Under the pieces are notes generated by a model. That model was not told the origin of the DNA and searched no databases. It was given only the letters and a program-made list of their open reading frames with translations. A DNA stretch of 64,000 nucleotides from Psychrobacillus psychrodurans (lineage in GTDB: Bacteria > Bacillota > Bacilli > Bacillales_A > Planococcaceae): contig FOUN01000004.1 in the NCBI GenBank assembly GCA_900114885.1, forward strand, positions 124,001 to 188,000, in the 5' to 3' direction. Position 1 is the stretch's first letter. The number at the start of each line of letters is the position of its first letter. A program made the translations under genes and the position numbers. Below, piece by piece: positions 46,007 through 57,807 of the stretch.

Positions 46007-47068
46007 GTGAAGAAAACACTGTGCACCCTATTACTAGCAATACCATTAACTTTTTCTATGGGTAATTATTCTACTCTCGCAGCATCCGACAGTTTGAATG
46101 GAAAGTCCGTAACAGTTAGTGTTGAAGATAAAATTAAAGAGCGAATTAACAGAGGTTTTATTGAATATAGCGATTTAAAACCAGGTAAACAATTTAAATT
46201 AAAAGATGAATATGAAAAGATTACTAAATCATTGGTAGAATTAATAGATTCAAAGGGACAACTTGGTGGTTATATGGTGGTCGATCATGATAAAGATTAT
46301 GAAATAATCGAGTTTGCAGTTGGAGATGTACACCCTCTTCAAGATGTTTCAACCCAAGAGATATACTATTTAGGACCCCTTTCTTATGCGGAAAAAGTTA
46401 GTTCTACTCAATTGAAAGATTTAAAAACAAAACAAAACTTCGAAAAAACAGAACTAGCTCGTCTAATAGCCAAAAACAAAGCTACTGTTTTGGAAGAAGA
46501 CAATACTCCTTATGCTATTGTTGATTATTCTTATAAAGTAATCAACGCAGTTCCTGATTACCAACAAAGTGATAATTCAAATATGGATAACGACTGTGTT
46601 CCTACTTCCGCTGCTAACGTTTTAATGTATTGGGATGCTAATGGTTTCTCTAACATCTCACCAACAAATTCATGGACTAGTGTTGCCAACAGAATCGGAA
46701 CAATTATGAGGCATACAGACTCTGATGGGGTATCAAGATCTAATATTGTAACTGGGTTGCAAACATTTCTCAAAGAACGTGGATACAGTAGTTCTTTTAG
46801 TATTTCACGAGATACAACTCCTACTTTTCCCGAAATGAAAACCTTGATAAACGGGGGAGATCCTAGCATGATGAGTACCAATGGATGGATAACTCAAACA
46901 GGCGGACATAATATAACCCTTGTTGGCTTTGAGGAATATTATGATCAAGGAAAAATTAAATGGTTCCGTTCTGTAATAGTACGAGATAATTGGGGAAGCA
47001 CACCAAAAGACGTATGGTTTACTTTTGGTTCTGAAGACGTAGATGATATTTATAAAATTGTTAAATAA
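46007..47068 (+). CDS. Secreted C39-like cysteine peptidase
   Basis: 353 residues; GTG start with TGGAGGAATT upstream. Signal peptide (MKKTLCTLLLAIPLTFSMG, cut probably after about residue 26), a prodomain-like middle (40-185), then a papain-like C39-family domain: catalytic Cys in DNDCVPTSAANVLMYW (about 198), His in TGGHNITLVGFEE (about 301) and RDNWG near 325. Exported, substrate unknown. Next in line on the plus strand after the candidate peptide gene, so it may be under the same control, though a hairpin and about 250 nt intervene. Confidence 0.8.
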   Translation: MKKTLCTLLLAIPLTFSMGNYSTLAASDSLNGKSVTVSVEDKIKERINRGFIEYSDLKPGKQFKLKDEYEKITKSLVELIDSKGQLGGYMVVDHDKDYEIIEFAVGDVHPLQDVSTQEIYYLGPLSYAEKVSSTQLKDLKTKQNFEKTELARLIAKNKATVLEEDNTPYAIVDYSYKVINAVPDYQQSDNSNMDNDCVPTSAANVLMYWDANGFSNISPTNSWTSVANRIGTIMRHTDSDGVSRSNIVTGLQTFLKERGYSSSFSISRDTTPTFPEMKTLINGGDPSMMSTNGWITQTGGHNITLVGFEEYYDQGKIKWFRSVIVRDNWGSTPKDVWFTFGSEDVDDIYKIVK

Positions 47069-47081
47069 ATGAAACAAAACT

Positions 47082-47125
47082 AATAGCAAAATATCTTATA
47101 GGGGAAAAGATATTTTGCTATTTTA
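47082..47125 (+). terminator. Terminator after C39-like peptidase
   Basis: A 16-bp stem (47082-47097 with 47107-47122), AATAGCAAAATATCTT pairing with AAGATATTTTGCTATT, then TT. Strong. Confidence 0.75.
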
Positions 47126-47149
47126 ACTAATATTATCTCTTTATTTTAA

Positions 47150-47180
47150 AACCTCCATTAGAAGTGGAGTTTTTTATTTT
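47150..47180 (+). terminator. Second hairpin before lipoprotein gene
   Basis: CTCCA-TTAGAAG-TGGAG followed by T6. Confidence 0.5.
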
Positions 47181-47244
47181 TTTAATACTAGCTGTAACAC
47201 TTTATATTTCGAAACGTCTAAAAGTTTAACCGAGGAGGGAACAT

Positions 47245-47622
47245 ATGAAACATACTCTGTTGGCTTTGTTATTTCTTGTCTCACTCACAGGTTGTGGGCC
47301 GGAAACTACATCAATAGAAGAAAAATATAATGGAAATCTTGATAAAGTAACCAAAATTGAAATATTAGATGGAAATACTGGTGAAAGTGCCTCAACTAAA
47401 GACAATGAACAAATACAAGCGTTTATTAATGAAATTAAAGATGTGAAATTCATTCGTGATAACGATCAAAGTAAAAGAGATGGTTTTAATTATTCTATAA
47501 CATTTTATCAAGAGGATGACCAAAAATTTCAATTTGCTTTAAATCAGATTGACGATGACTATTATTATACAAATCCTGATATTAATCCTACTATTGAAGA
47601 TTTTTTTGAAGGTTTAAAATAA
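47245..47622 (+). CDS. Small lipoprotein, unknown function
   Basis: 125 residues. Lipobox LVSLTGC (Cys near 17) after a short hydrophobic signal; GAGGAGG before ATG. The rest is acidic with mixed helix and strand (KVTKIEILDGNTGES, FNYSITFYQEDD). Not recognised. Own terminator downstream. Confidence 0.75.
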   Translation: MKHTLLALLFLVSLTGCGPETTSIEEKYNGNLDKVTKIEILDGNTGESASTKDNEQIQAFINEIKDVKFIRDNDQSKRDGFNYSITFYQEDDQKFQFALNQIDDDYYYTNPDINPTIEDFFEGLK

Positions 47623-47637
47623 AAATAAGTCCATTAA

Positions 47638-47667
47638 AACAGCCAAACATGACCTGGCTGTTTCTTT
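47638..47667 (+). terminator. Terminator after lipoprotein gene
   Basis: AACAGCCA (47638-47645) with TGGCTGTT (47655-47662), then TCTTT. Confidence 0.65.
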
Positions 47668-47675
47668 AATGTTTG

Positions 47676-47714
47676 ATAAAAAAAGCAGTTAGCAACTTTC
47701 GCTAACTGCTCTTT
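47676..47714 (-). terminator. Terminator of the glycolytic operon
   Basis: AGCAGTTAGC (47684-47693) with GCTAACTGCT (47701-47710); the minus strand continues in T7. Ends the operon after eno. Confidence 0.8.
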
Positions 47715-47717
47715 TCA

Positions 47718-50546
<2,829 letters not shown>

Positions 50547-50554
<8 letters not shown>

Positions 50555-51308
50555 TTGCACCAGCCTCCAATAGTTTTACAAAAGAATCTACTTGCAGGCT
50601 TGCTCCTCCTACTAACGCACCGTCAATATGCTCCTTTGAAAGAAGTTCTTCAATATTTTCAGGTTTCACACTACCACCATATTGGATGCGAACTTTACTT
50701 GCCACTTCTTCTCCAAAACCATCTAAAATAGTTTCACGAATTGCTTGGCATACGTCATTTGCATCGTCTGCAGTAGCCGTTTTCCCAGTTCCAATTGCCC
50801 AAATAGGCTCATAAGCAATAATGGACTGAATTAGTTGCTCTTCTGTTAATCCTTCAATTGCTGCCATTACTTGGTTGGAAACAATAGTTTCTGTTTCATT
50901 TTTTTCACGTTGCTCTAATGTTTCACCTACACAAATGATTGGTGTTAAGCTATTTTCAAATGCAGATTTTACTTTTTTATTGACCGATTCATCTGTTTCA
51001 TTGAAATACTGGCGACGTTCAGAGTGACCAATCACTACATAGTCTACTCCTAAATCTTTCAGCTGATGACCACTAACTTCGCCAGTGAAGGCTCCCTCTT
51101 TTTCCTCGTGCATCGTTTGAGCACCGATAGAAATGAATGAACCTTTTGTCGCTTGAACAAGCTGATCTAAAAATAGCGCTGGAGCACAGATTACTGCATC
51201 TACTTTTGTGCTATCCACTTGTAGTTCTTTTAACTGAAGCGCGAATTCCTTTGCCTCACCAAGTGTTTTATACATCTTCCAATTCCCTGCTATTACTGGT
51301 TTACGCAT
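50547..51308 (-). CDS. tpiA: Triosephosphate isomerase
   Basis: 253 residues. GNWKMYKT with active-site Lys, [11 protein letters not shown] with His, catalytic Glu in [14 protein letters not shown], and phosphate loop YGGSVKPEN and GALVGGASL. Start has AGGAG. 15 nt after pgk. Confidence 0.98.
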
Positions 51309-51323
51309 ATGACATCTCCTCCA

Positions 51324-52508
51324 TTACTTATCGTTTAAAGCAGTAACTCCTGGTAAGTCCTTACCTTCCATAAACTCTAAGGAAGCTCCTCCACCAGTCG
51401 AAATATGATCCATTTTCTCGCCGACTTCGAACTTTTCTACAGCTGCAGCAGAATCGCCGCCTCCGATAATCGTATAACCTGCTGTTTCAGCCATTGCATT
51501 TGCTACCGCTTTTGTACCTTCTGCAAATGCTTCCATTTCGAATACTCCCATAGGTCCATTCCAAATAATTAGGTTACTATTTTTAATAACGTCCGCATAA
51601 AGCTCTCTTGTTTTTGGACCAATATCTAATCCCATCCAATCAGAAGGAATTTGATCGATATCTACTACTTTTGTGTTAGCATCCTTTGAAAATTCATCTG
51701 CAACTACTACATCTACTGGCAAATAGAAAGAAACACCTTTTTCTTTTGCTTTTTCAAGGAAGCCTCTTGCAAGGTCCAGTTTATCTTCTTCTAGAAGAGA
51801 TGTACCAATCTCATGCCCTTGTGCCTTTGTAAATGTATAAGAAAGGCCACCACCTATTAAAATATTATCAACCTTGTCCAATAGATGATCAATTACACCG
51901 ATTTTATCTTTTACTTTTGCTCCACCAATAATGGCAGTAAAAGGACGCTCAGGATCTGCTAAAGCTTTGCCTAATACATCTAACTCTTTTTGCATCAATA
52001 GCCCTGAAACCGCAGGAAGTAATTTTGCAATACCTTCTGTCGTAGCATGTGCACGATGTGCTGCACCAAATGCATCATTTACGTAAACATCAGCAAGCTT
52101 TGCAAAGGACTTTGCTAGCTCCGCATCATTCTTCTCTTCACCTGCATGAAAGCGAACATTTTCTAATAATACGATGTCTCCATCATTCATAGCTGAAACT
52201 GCATTCTCTACAGTTTCTCCAATAGATTCATCTAGTTTTTTTACTGGCTTATCCAAAAGTTTTGCTAAGTGCTCTCCAACTTTAGTCAAACGTAAATCTT
52301 CCTTTACTTCACCTTTAGGACGTCCCATATGACTTGCAAGAATTACTTTTGCACCCTGTGCGATTAAATTATTAATCGTTGGTAATGCTGCACGAATTCT
52401 CGTATCATCTGTGATTGCTCCATCTTCCATTGGTACGTTGAAGTCTACACGACAAAATACACGTTTTCCTTGTAAAGCTACATCGCTCATTGTTTGTTTT
52501 ACCTTCAT
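51324..52508 (-). CDS. pgk: Phosphoglycerate kinase
   Basis: 394 residues. [19 protein letters not shown], hinge and nucleotide region [16 protein letters not shown] and [10 protein letters not shown] near the C terminus. Produces ATP and 3-phosphoglycerate. Separated from gapA by about 260 nt with a dispersed repeat and a terminator. Confidence 0.98.
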   Translation of the reverse strand: MKVKQTMSDVALQGKRVFCRVDFNVPMEDGAITDDTRIRAALPTINNLIAQGAKVILASHMGRPKGEVKEDLRLTKVGEHLAKLLDKPVKKLDESIGETVENAVSAMNDGDIVLLENVRFHAGEEKNDAELAKSFAKLADVYVNDAFGAAHRAHATTEGIAKLLPAVSGLLMQKELDVLGKALADPERPFTAIIGGAKVKDKIGVIDHLLDKVDNILIGGGLSYTFTKAQGHEIGTSLLEEDKLDLARGFLEKAKEKGVSFYLPVDVVVADEFSKDANTKVVDIDQIPSDWMGLDIGPKTRELYADVIKNSNLIIWNGPMGVFEMEAFAEGTKAVANAMAETAGYTIIGGGDSAAAVEKFEVGEKMDHISTGGGASLEFMEGKDLPGVTALNDK

Positions 52509-52529
52509 GAGATAAGCCTCCTTATATTT

Positions 52530-52642
52530 CTGAAAAGCGCAAGCGCCTACGCTTTAGACGTCAATTTATGTTGTGACATCATGTCGCAACACTGACTGCC
52601 CCACATCTTGTGGGCTAGGCGCTGTAGCTAGTCAGATATTCT
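52530..52642. repeat. Dispersed repeat between gapA and pgk
   Basis: Begins CTGAAAAGCGCAAGCGCC and ends GGCTAGGCGCTGTAGCTAG, a type I remember from many Bacillus intergenic regions. Internal pairing of GCGC arms makes a foldable RNA. Found only once here. Confidence 0.55.
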
Positions 52643-52644
52643 GT

Positions 52645-52684
52645 TAAAAAAAGGAGCTAGGGGTAATCCCTGGCTCCTTTACCC
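52645..52684 (-). terminator. Intra-operon terminator after gapA
   Basis: AAAGGAGC-T-AGGG pairs with CCCT-G-GCTCCTTT, followed by T7 on the minus strand. It would stop most cggR-gapA transcripts before pgk, fitting the higher level of the gapA message known in Bacillus. Confidence 0.65.
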
Positions 52685-52769
52685 TCTTTTATTATAGAGG
52701 TAATTCTATCGATTCGCCACGTAAAATCACATTCATCTTATGTGTCTTTCCTAGTCAAATACGAAAATC

Positions 52770-53777
52770 TTATAGTCCTTTATTAGCCATAAGTAGTGCT
52801 AGGTCGATACAACGTGCAGAATATCCTGATTCATTGTCATACCATGCTAATACTTTTACTAAATTATCTTCAAGTACCATAGTAGAAAGTCCATCAACTG
52901 TAGATGAAGCTGTATTTCCGTTATAGTCTCTAGAAACTAATGGAAGTTCATTATAATCCAAGATTCCTTTTAACTCATTGTCAGAAGCTTGTTTTAAAGC
53001 TGCATTCAATTCTTCTACTGTAACGTTTTTATCTAATTCAGCAACAAAGTCTACGATTGATACGTTTGGAGTTGGTACACGAACTGCCATACCATCTAAT
53101 TTCCCTTTCAACTCAGGAAGTACTTTAGCTACTGCTGCAGCTGCTCCTGTTGTTGTAGGAATCATAGATTCTGCTGCTGCACGAGCACGACGGTAATCGC
53201 TATGCGGTAAGTCTAAAATACGTTGGTCATTTGTGTATGAATGGATTGTTGTCATCATTCCACGTTTGATACCAAATTGATCTTGTAAAACTTTTGCAAT
53301 TGGTGATAAACAGTTAGTCGTACAAGAAGCGTTTGAAATTACATGATCAGTTGCTGGGTTGTATTGATCAGCATTTACACCCATAACGAATGTCGGCATA
53401 TCGTCTTTAGCAGGTTGTGATAAAATTACTTTTTTAGCTCCAGCTTCAATATGCTTGCTAGCTTTATCAGTTGTACTAAAAATTCCTGTACACTCAATAA
53501 CGATATCTACTTGTTGTTCTTTCCACGGTAATGCTGCAGGATCTTTTTCAGCGAATACGCGAATGTTTTTGCCATTTACTACAAGGTAATCTCCTTCAGA
53601 AGAAACTTCTGCATTGAAGATTCCGTGAACTGAATCATATTTCAGTAAATGAGCAAGCATTGCAGCATCCGTTAAGTCATTGATCGCTACTACTTCAATC
53701 TCTGTTTGTTCTAAAGCTTCTCTGAATACTTTACGTCCAATACGTCCAAAACCATTAATCGCTAATTTTACTGTCAT
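52770..53777 (-). CDS. gapA: Glyceraldehyde-3-phosphate dehydrogenase, glycolytic
   Basis: 335 residues. NAD-binding INGFGRIGRKVFRE, catalytic Cys in SNASCTTNCLSPIAK, WYDNESGYSARC. Asp in AINDLTD after the Rossmann fold fits NAD preference. It is 12 nt after cggR, so it is the glycolytic gapA, not gapB. Confidence 0.97.
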   Translation of the reverse strand: MTVKLAINGFGRIGRKVFREALEQTEIEVVAINDLTDAAMLAHLLKYDSVHGIFNAEVSSEGDYLVVNGKNIRVFAEKDPAALPWKEQQVDIVIECTGIFSTTDKASKHIEAGAKKVILSQPAKDDMPTFVMGVNADQYNPATDHVISNASCTTNCLSPIAKVLQDQFGIKRGMMTTIHSYTNDQRILDLPHSDYRRARAAAESMIPTTTGAAAAVAKVLPELKGKLDGMAVRVPTPNVSIVDFVAELDKNVTVEELNAALKQASDNELKGILDYNELPLVSRDYNGNTASSTVDGLSTMVLEDNLVKVLAWYDNESGYSARCIDLALLMANKGL

Positions 53778-53789
53778 TTTAAATTCCTC

Positions 53790-54827
53790 CTAGTTGTTTT
53801 GTTCAATTATTTGCATCATTTCTTGTGCGGCACCTTCATCGGTTACTAAAACCGTTTGGGCTGGTGCTTGCTTAAAATATGAAAGTAGAGCATTTGCTTT
53901 TTTTGTGCCCCCAGCTACTGCCAGAAGATGCTCCATATTTTCTAATTGCTTGAGTTGTACACCAATCGTACGAATTCTGTGTACAGCTTCCCCTTGGTTA
54001 TTAAAGTAATACCCAAAAGCTTCACTAACTGCACCAATTTCTTTCAAGCGTTGCATTTCTTCTACACTAGAATTTCTTCGGTGAGCCATCTCAAGTGCGT
54101 CCCCAATACCATGAATGATGATATTAGTACGTTCGTATAAATCCATCATTTCTTTTATAAATGGTTCATTTTTCATCGTAGAATAAGCTTCTTCACTTAA
54201 GCTATCTGGCATGTATAATGTTCGATATGAACCATTCATTTTGTTCGCAAATAGAGAGGCTATTGTGTTAGCTTGAAGCCGAACATCCTTACCAACCCCA
54301 CCTCTTGCAGCTATAAATAATAGTTGCTTCCACTTGTCAGTTTGATGAACATAATTCGAAATGGAAGCGATCGTTGTTCCGCCAGTAACAGCAATGATGG
54401 ACTCATCTGATAATATACTTTCCAAATATTTTGCTGCTTCTTTTGACTGGAGCAACGCAGTATTCGTATTAGTATCTACATTTCCCGGAACAATTATCAC
54501 TTCTTTTATATTTAAATAACTTGCAAGTGATTGTTCGAGCTGCAATCTACCAGACCATTCTCGTACAACTTCCTTAAGCTCTATCAATAAATCATTTCCA
54601 GAAGAAGTTATACTAGCTCCATCTCTCGATATTTCAATGAATCCTTGATTGCGCAAAAAGTCTAATTCTTTTCTAGTTTCTCTTTCCGACAACCCTAAAA
54701 GTTCACCGATTACTCGACGGCCGGACCCAGCAGATAATTGAATCATTTGAAGTATTCGATATCTTTTCTGTAACAAGATACTCATCTCAGGCATTAACTT
54801 TAACTGAGCCTGTAATAACGAATCCAT
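53790..54827 (-). CDS. cggR: Central glycolytic genes regulator CggR
   Basis: 345 residues, SorC/DeoR-like. N-terminal helix-turn-helix (VIGELLGLSERETRKELDFLRNQGF split at about 38-62) and a C-terminal phospho-sugar-binding domain (VIIVPGNVDTNT, VTGGTTIASISN, GIGDALEMAHRR). In B. subtilis fructose-1,6-bisphosphate releases it from DNA. Represses its own operon through the repeats at 54,849-54,884. Confidence 0.95.
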   Translation of the reverse strand: MDSLLQAQLKLMPEMSILLQKRYRILQMIQLSAGSGRRVIGELLGLSERETRKELDFLRNQGFIEISRDGASITSSGNDLLIELKEVVREWSGRLQLEQSLASYLNIKEVIIVPGNVDTNTNTALLQSKEAAKYLESILSDESIIAVTGGTTIASISNYVHQTDKWKQLLFIAARGGVGKDVRLQANTIASLFANKMNGSYRTLYMPDSLSEEAYSTMKNEPFIKEMMDLYERTNIIIHGIGDALEMAHRRNSSVEEMQRLKEIGAVSEAFGYYFNNQGEAVHRIRTIGVQLKQLENMEHLLAVAGGTKKANALLSYFKQAPAQTVLVTDEGAAQEMMQIIEQNN

Positions 54828-54848
54828 TTTTCACATCCCAACTGACTG

Positions 54849-54884
54849 TGACGTTTTTGTCCCACCACTACATTTTTTGTCCCA
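54849..54884 (-). promoter_or_regulatory. CggR operator
   Basis: Two direct copies on the minus strand of TGGGACAAAAA(A)yGT at 54849-54864 and 54869-54884, 20-bp period, just upstream of cggR. They match the GGGAC-N-TGTC direct-repeat operator known from B. subtilis. Confidence 0.75.
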
Positions 54885-55012
54885 TGTACTTAAAAAAAAT
54901 TAATTTCTAAATTAAGAATACAGTATTATATTCCCAATAGCAAGATTTTGAAACTTAAAAATGCTCAATTTTCCCAAAAATTCTTTTAGTATATCTATAT
55001 GAATGGCTTTTG

Positions 55013-55103
55013 TTGCGATACTACTATCGTATATTGCGGTTTCCACTTTGGATATTGCGATTATAAGTTCCTTTATTGCGATTTGAAAAATAGATCTTGC
55101 GAT
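55013..55103. repeat. Array of five TTGCGAT repeats, 21-bp period
   Basis: TTGCGAT (once TTGCGGT) starts at 55013, 55034, 55055, 55076 and 55097: exactly 21 bp apart each time, about two helix turns. The 14-bp spacers differ. Intergenic, between cggR and the glutaredoxin-like gene. Function unknown; compare 59407-59518. Confidence 0.85.
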
Positions 55104-55121
55104 TGAGCATGTTAACTACCA

Positions 55122-55352
55122 TCAAAGTAATGCTTCCAGAATAGTTGCGTAATCTACTTGTCCATATTGTATAACTTTGTCTTCCAATACGATGACAGGA
55201 ATCATCAGCATATATTTTTCATGCAGTGCATCATCTTCTTCAATATTTACTTCTTTTATATCAAATACAACATCTTCTCTTACAAGCTTCAACATTAGTC
55301 TTGCATCATCACATAAATGACAGCCTGGTCTTGTGTAAAAATGGACAATCAT
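55122..55352 (-). CDS. Glutaredoxin-like thiol-disulfide protein
   Basis: 76 residues from ATG 55352 (GGAGGGATAG upstream; an earlier in-frame start contains the ribosome site). Thioredoxin fold with the CHLC redox motif in TRPGCHLCDDA, then LMIPVIVLEDKVI with the conserved cis-Pro. Predicted cytoplasmic reductant; single gene. Confidence 0.8.
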   Translation of the reverse strand: MIVHFYTRPGCHLCDDARLMLKLVREDVVFDIKEVNIEEDDALHEKYMLMIPVIVLEDKVIQYGQVDYATILEALL

Positions 55353-55517
55353 TTTACTATCCCTCCCCAAAAAACATTTTATACATCTTATTATAGTCTT
55401 TTTGACAAAGAAATTCGTTTGTTATGATTACTCTAATACAAATTAGTTTTTAACATACAGTAAAAGCGATACTTTTCAGTCATCCGTTCGTCTGTAGCAA
55501 TAAGGGGAGGTCAGAAG

Positions 55518-56042
55518 ATGGAGATGGAACAGCTATACAAAGAGCACAGCGATAGAGTTTATAGCTATATTTACTTTCTTGTCCGGCATAGAGAAAGTGC
55601 TGAAGATCTTACGCAAGAAACATTTTATAAAGCATATAAAGGACTAGACACTTTTAACAAGCAAGCTTCAACTGCTACCTGGTTATTAAAAATTGCTCGT
55701 AATGTCACTTATGACTATTTTCGAAGGAAAAGGGTGGTACATTTTTTCACCTTCGAAAAAGAACATGATATAGAAACTAAGGTACTATCACCAGAGCATC
55801 GATATGAACAAAAGGAACAGCTTATTAAAATGTACGACTCACTACGTAAACTAAAAAAAGATTATCAGGAAGTACTGCTGTTACGCAAGATACAAGAATG
55901 TTCGATTCAAGAAACATCCTATATTCTGGGCTGGACAGAGGCAAAAGTAAAGATGAAAATGACACGAGCACTTGAGGCACTTAAAAAGGAATTTCACCAG
56001 GAAGGAGGACGTGAAAATGGAACCATCAAACGAATTCGATAA
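55518..56042 (+). CDS. ECF sigma factor
   Basis: 174 residues. Region 2 (DRVYSYIYFLVRHRESAEDLTQETFYKAYKG, about 11-42, in parts) and region 4 (YQEVLLLRKIQECSIQETSYILG, then TEAKVKMKMTRALEALKK). No region 3. Closest in feel to SigX/SigW of Bacillus. GGAGG 7 nt before ATG. Followed by its probable anti-sigma gene with a 26-nt overlap. Confidence 0.9.
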   Translation: MEMEQLYKEHSDRVYSYIYFLVRHRESAEDLTQETFYKAYKGLDTFNKQASTATWLLKIARNVTYDYFRRKRVVHFFTFEKEHDIETKVLSPEHRYEQKEQLIKMYDSLRKLKKDYQEVLLLRKIQECSIQETSYILGWTEAKVKMKMTRALEALKKEFHQEGGRENGTIKRIR

Positions 56043-56775
56043 GCTTTTTAAGGGAATGAAAGATGTAGAGCGCTCAACGGAAGCAAAGCATAATACATGG
56101 ATAGCCTTAAAGGGTAGAATTGAAACAAAGAAAAAACGCAATATCATTCCAGCTTTTATTTCATTGGCAATTGTAGCCATTGCCTCCTTTCTATTCATTA
56201 CTTTTACTAATCCCTCCGAGACAGAACAAACAGCTCAGCCTCTATCCAATGAAGAAGTTATTACAGCAGTGCTAGAAAGAGAATACAATGGTCCAAATAT
56301 GGAGATTTCTCGCTTAATGGACGATTGGTGGAATCTTCAAAGTACAACTAAAACAGATAGCCAAGAAGAGTACGATCAACTTCTAGAATCAAAGGAATAT
56401 AAAGATTTAATGAATTATTATCCAACCACTTTTGGTGAGTACTTCACTGAAGATATGCTCACAAAAGCAGTTAATTCAGTTATGGTGTTCAAATATAATC
56501 ATTATCTGATAGATAATGATATAGAAATGCACCTAGAAAACATCAAAATGGCACAGGAGAAAGAACATCCCAATATCTATCGCCCCACGATAGAGGTCTC
56601 CCTAACAAATAGCCAAGGAGAGAAAATTTTTCATACATTAAGAGAAGAATTTATATTTTCTACATCAGAGCCTGGAAAATTAGGCAGCTATAATGGAATT
56701 AAAGATGGTGGGGGCTTAGAACTTCGAGATAAAATAGAGAACTTTAATGCATTTGTTGGAGATAATGGGAAGTAA
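56017..56775 (+). CDS. Probable membrane anti-sigma factor
   Basis: 252 residues from ATG 56017 (GGAGG upstream, within the end of the sigma gene). N-terminal cytoplasmic part about 1-38, one membrane helix (about 39-62, AFISLAIVAIASFLFITF), and an extracytoplasmic C-terminal domain of about 190 residues. The gene order and coupling fit an anti-sigma holding the ECF factor; no zinc-binding motif is seen, so not a ZAS-type. Shorter than B. subtilis RsiX. Confidence 0.75.
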   Translation: MEPSNEFDKLFKGMKDVERSTEAKHNTWIALKGRIETKKKRNIIPAFISLAIVAIASFLFITFTNPSETEQTAQPLSNEEVITAVLEREYNGPNMEISRLMDDWWNLQSTTKTDSQEEYDQLLESKEYKDLMNYYPTTFGEYFTEDMLTKAVNSVMVFKYNHYLIDNDIEMHLENIKMAQEKEHPNIYRPTIEVSLTNSQGEKIFHTLREEFIFSTSEPGKLGSYNGIKDGGGLELRDKIENFNAFVGDNGK

Positions 56776-56847
56776 TACGCGATTAATCGACGCCTACTCC
56801 AATGGCTGTGTGGTGCTGTTAATTGGCATCGGATTTCGGTTTCAAAT

Positions 56848-56880
56848 AAAAAACCAACATTTATTTGTTGGTTTTTTGTT
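56848..56880. terminator. Bidirectional terminator
   Basis: AAAAAACCAACA (56848-56859) with TGTTGGTTTTTT (56866-56877), serving both the anti-sigma gene and the converging GNAT gene. Confidence 0.8.
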
Positions 56881-56903
56881 TTTCTTATCGATATGTATCC
56901 TAC

Positions 56904-57350
56904 TCATAAATTCAATACAAACTCTGCCTCTCCTTCATTCATCTTGCCTGTTTTTTGGAAACCAAAGCTTTCGTATAGTTTTATGGCTACTTCATTGTCT
57001 GGCTCTGTTGATAGATAAATCATTTTACAATCATGTAGTTGTTTCATTTCGTCTAAGATCAATTGAATGACTTTTCTACCATAGCCTTTCCCCTGCTGGG
57101 TGTAATCAATCATTAATCGACATATCCAGTAATTCTTAGTATCTTCATCTAATCCATACATGGTGAAGCCAATAATCTTATCATCTAACTCAATACCTCT
57201 AACATTCCAACCAGTTTCATAAATCGATTGCACAATAGACAGCGCATTGGAAGCTACAAATTTTTCTACTACAGTAGCCCTCCCATCTTCATTAGTCGTC
57301 AAAAGAACCGTTTTTAGCCAATTATCCTTGTTGATCTCTACTAGTTTCAT
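56904..57350 (-). CDS. GNAT N-acetyltransferase
   Basis: 148 residues from ATG 57350 (GGGGGAT upstream). Acetyl-CoA motif A RLMIDYTQQGKGYGRKVIQL (Q-x-x-G-x-G/A) at about 82-101 and YLSTEPDNEVAIKLYESFGF motif B. Similar in pattern to polyamine acetyltransferases (BltD/PaiA/SpeG type), but the substrate is not determined by sequence. Confidence 0.85.
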   Translation of the reverse strand: MKLVEINKDNWLKTVLLTTNEDGRATVVEKFVASNALSIVQSIYETGWNVRGIELDDKIIGFTMYGLDEDTKNYWICRLMIDYTQQGKGYGRKVIQLILDEMKQLHDCKMIYLSTEPDNEVAIKLYESFGFQKTGKMNEGEAEFVLNL

Positions 57351-57515
57351 CCTACATCCCCCACACATTACTTTTTACTATTATATTACTTTATCACAAT
57401 AGTTTAAGTAATCACATAAATCGGAGATCCAAAATAAGAAAAGAGGTTGGTACAAAACCCACAAAATTTGAACTGCTTTATTTTTATTTATACTTCTTAG
57501 CCATTGTTTTCAGTT

Positions 57516-57595
57516 ACGGCGGACGCTTTCCTGGGGGCACGGGTCGAGCTTGTAGTCTCTCCCACGCGCTTGCCCCCTAGGAGTAGCAGCCTTCA
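57516..57595. repeat. Dispersed Bacillales repeat, copy 2 (diverged, inverse)
   Basis: Starts CGGCGGACGCTTTCCTGGGGG and ends CCCCCTAGGAGTAGCAGCC, split here by a variable centre. It corresponds to the inverse of copies at 43,941 and 62,521. The rest of 57,351-57,807 contains no gene that I can support. Confidence 0.6.
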
Positions 57596-57807
57596 CTCCA
57601 GACAACTATTATCCCTTCTATATCAAGAAAATCCCTGCATAATTTCAAGTATCAAAAAAGGACACCTTCTGTTTAAATTTAAGTATCCTACTACCAAATT
57701 CTAAACGAAAGAAATGCCCTATTGTTTAAAGACTTTTAACATGAATCAACTAATTTAAACGCTAGTTTTTAAATCTGAAATTACAAAAATGATATTGCTT
57801 TTTTCAT

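Noticed and set aside
55013-55103. Heptad-repeat coding region (21 bp equals 7 codons)
   Set aside because: The minus frame is open over the array, but no start codon with a ribosome site leads into it. The sister array at 59,407 has a 20-bp step and stop codons, so coding does not explain both.
57504-57704. 66-codon plus-strand frame over the repeat at 57.5 kb
   Set aside because: It runs through a dispersed non-coding repeat and has no ribosome site.
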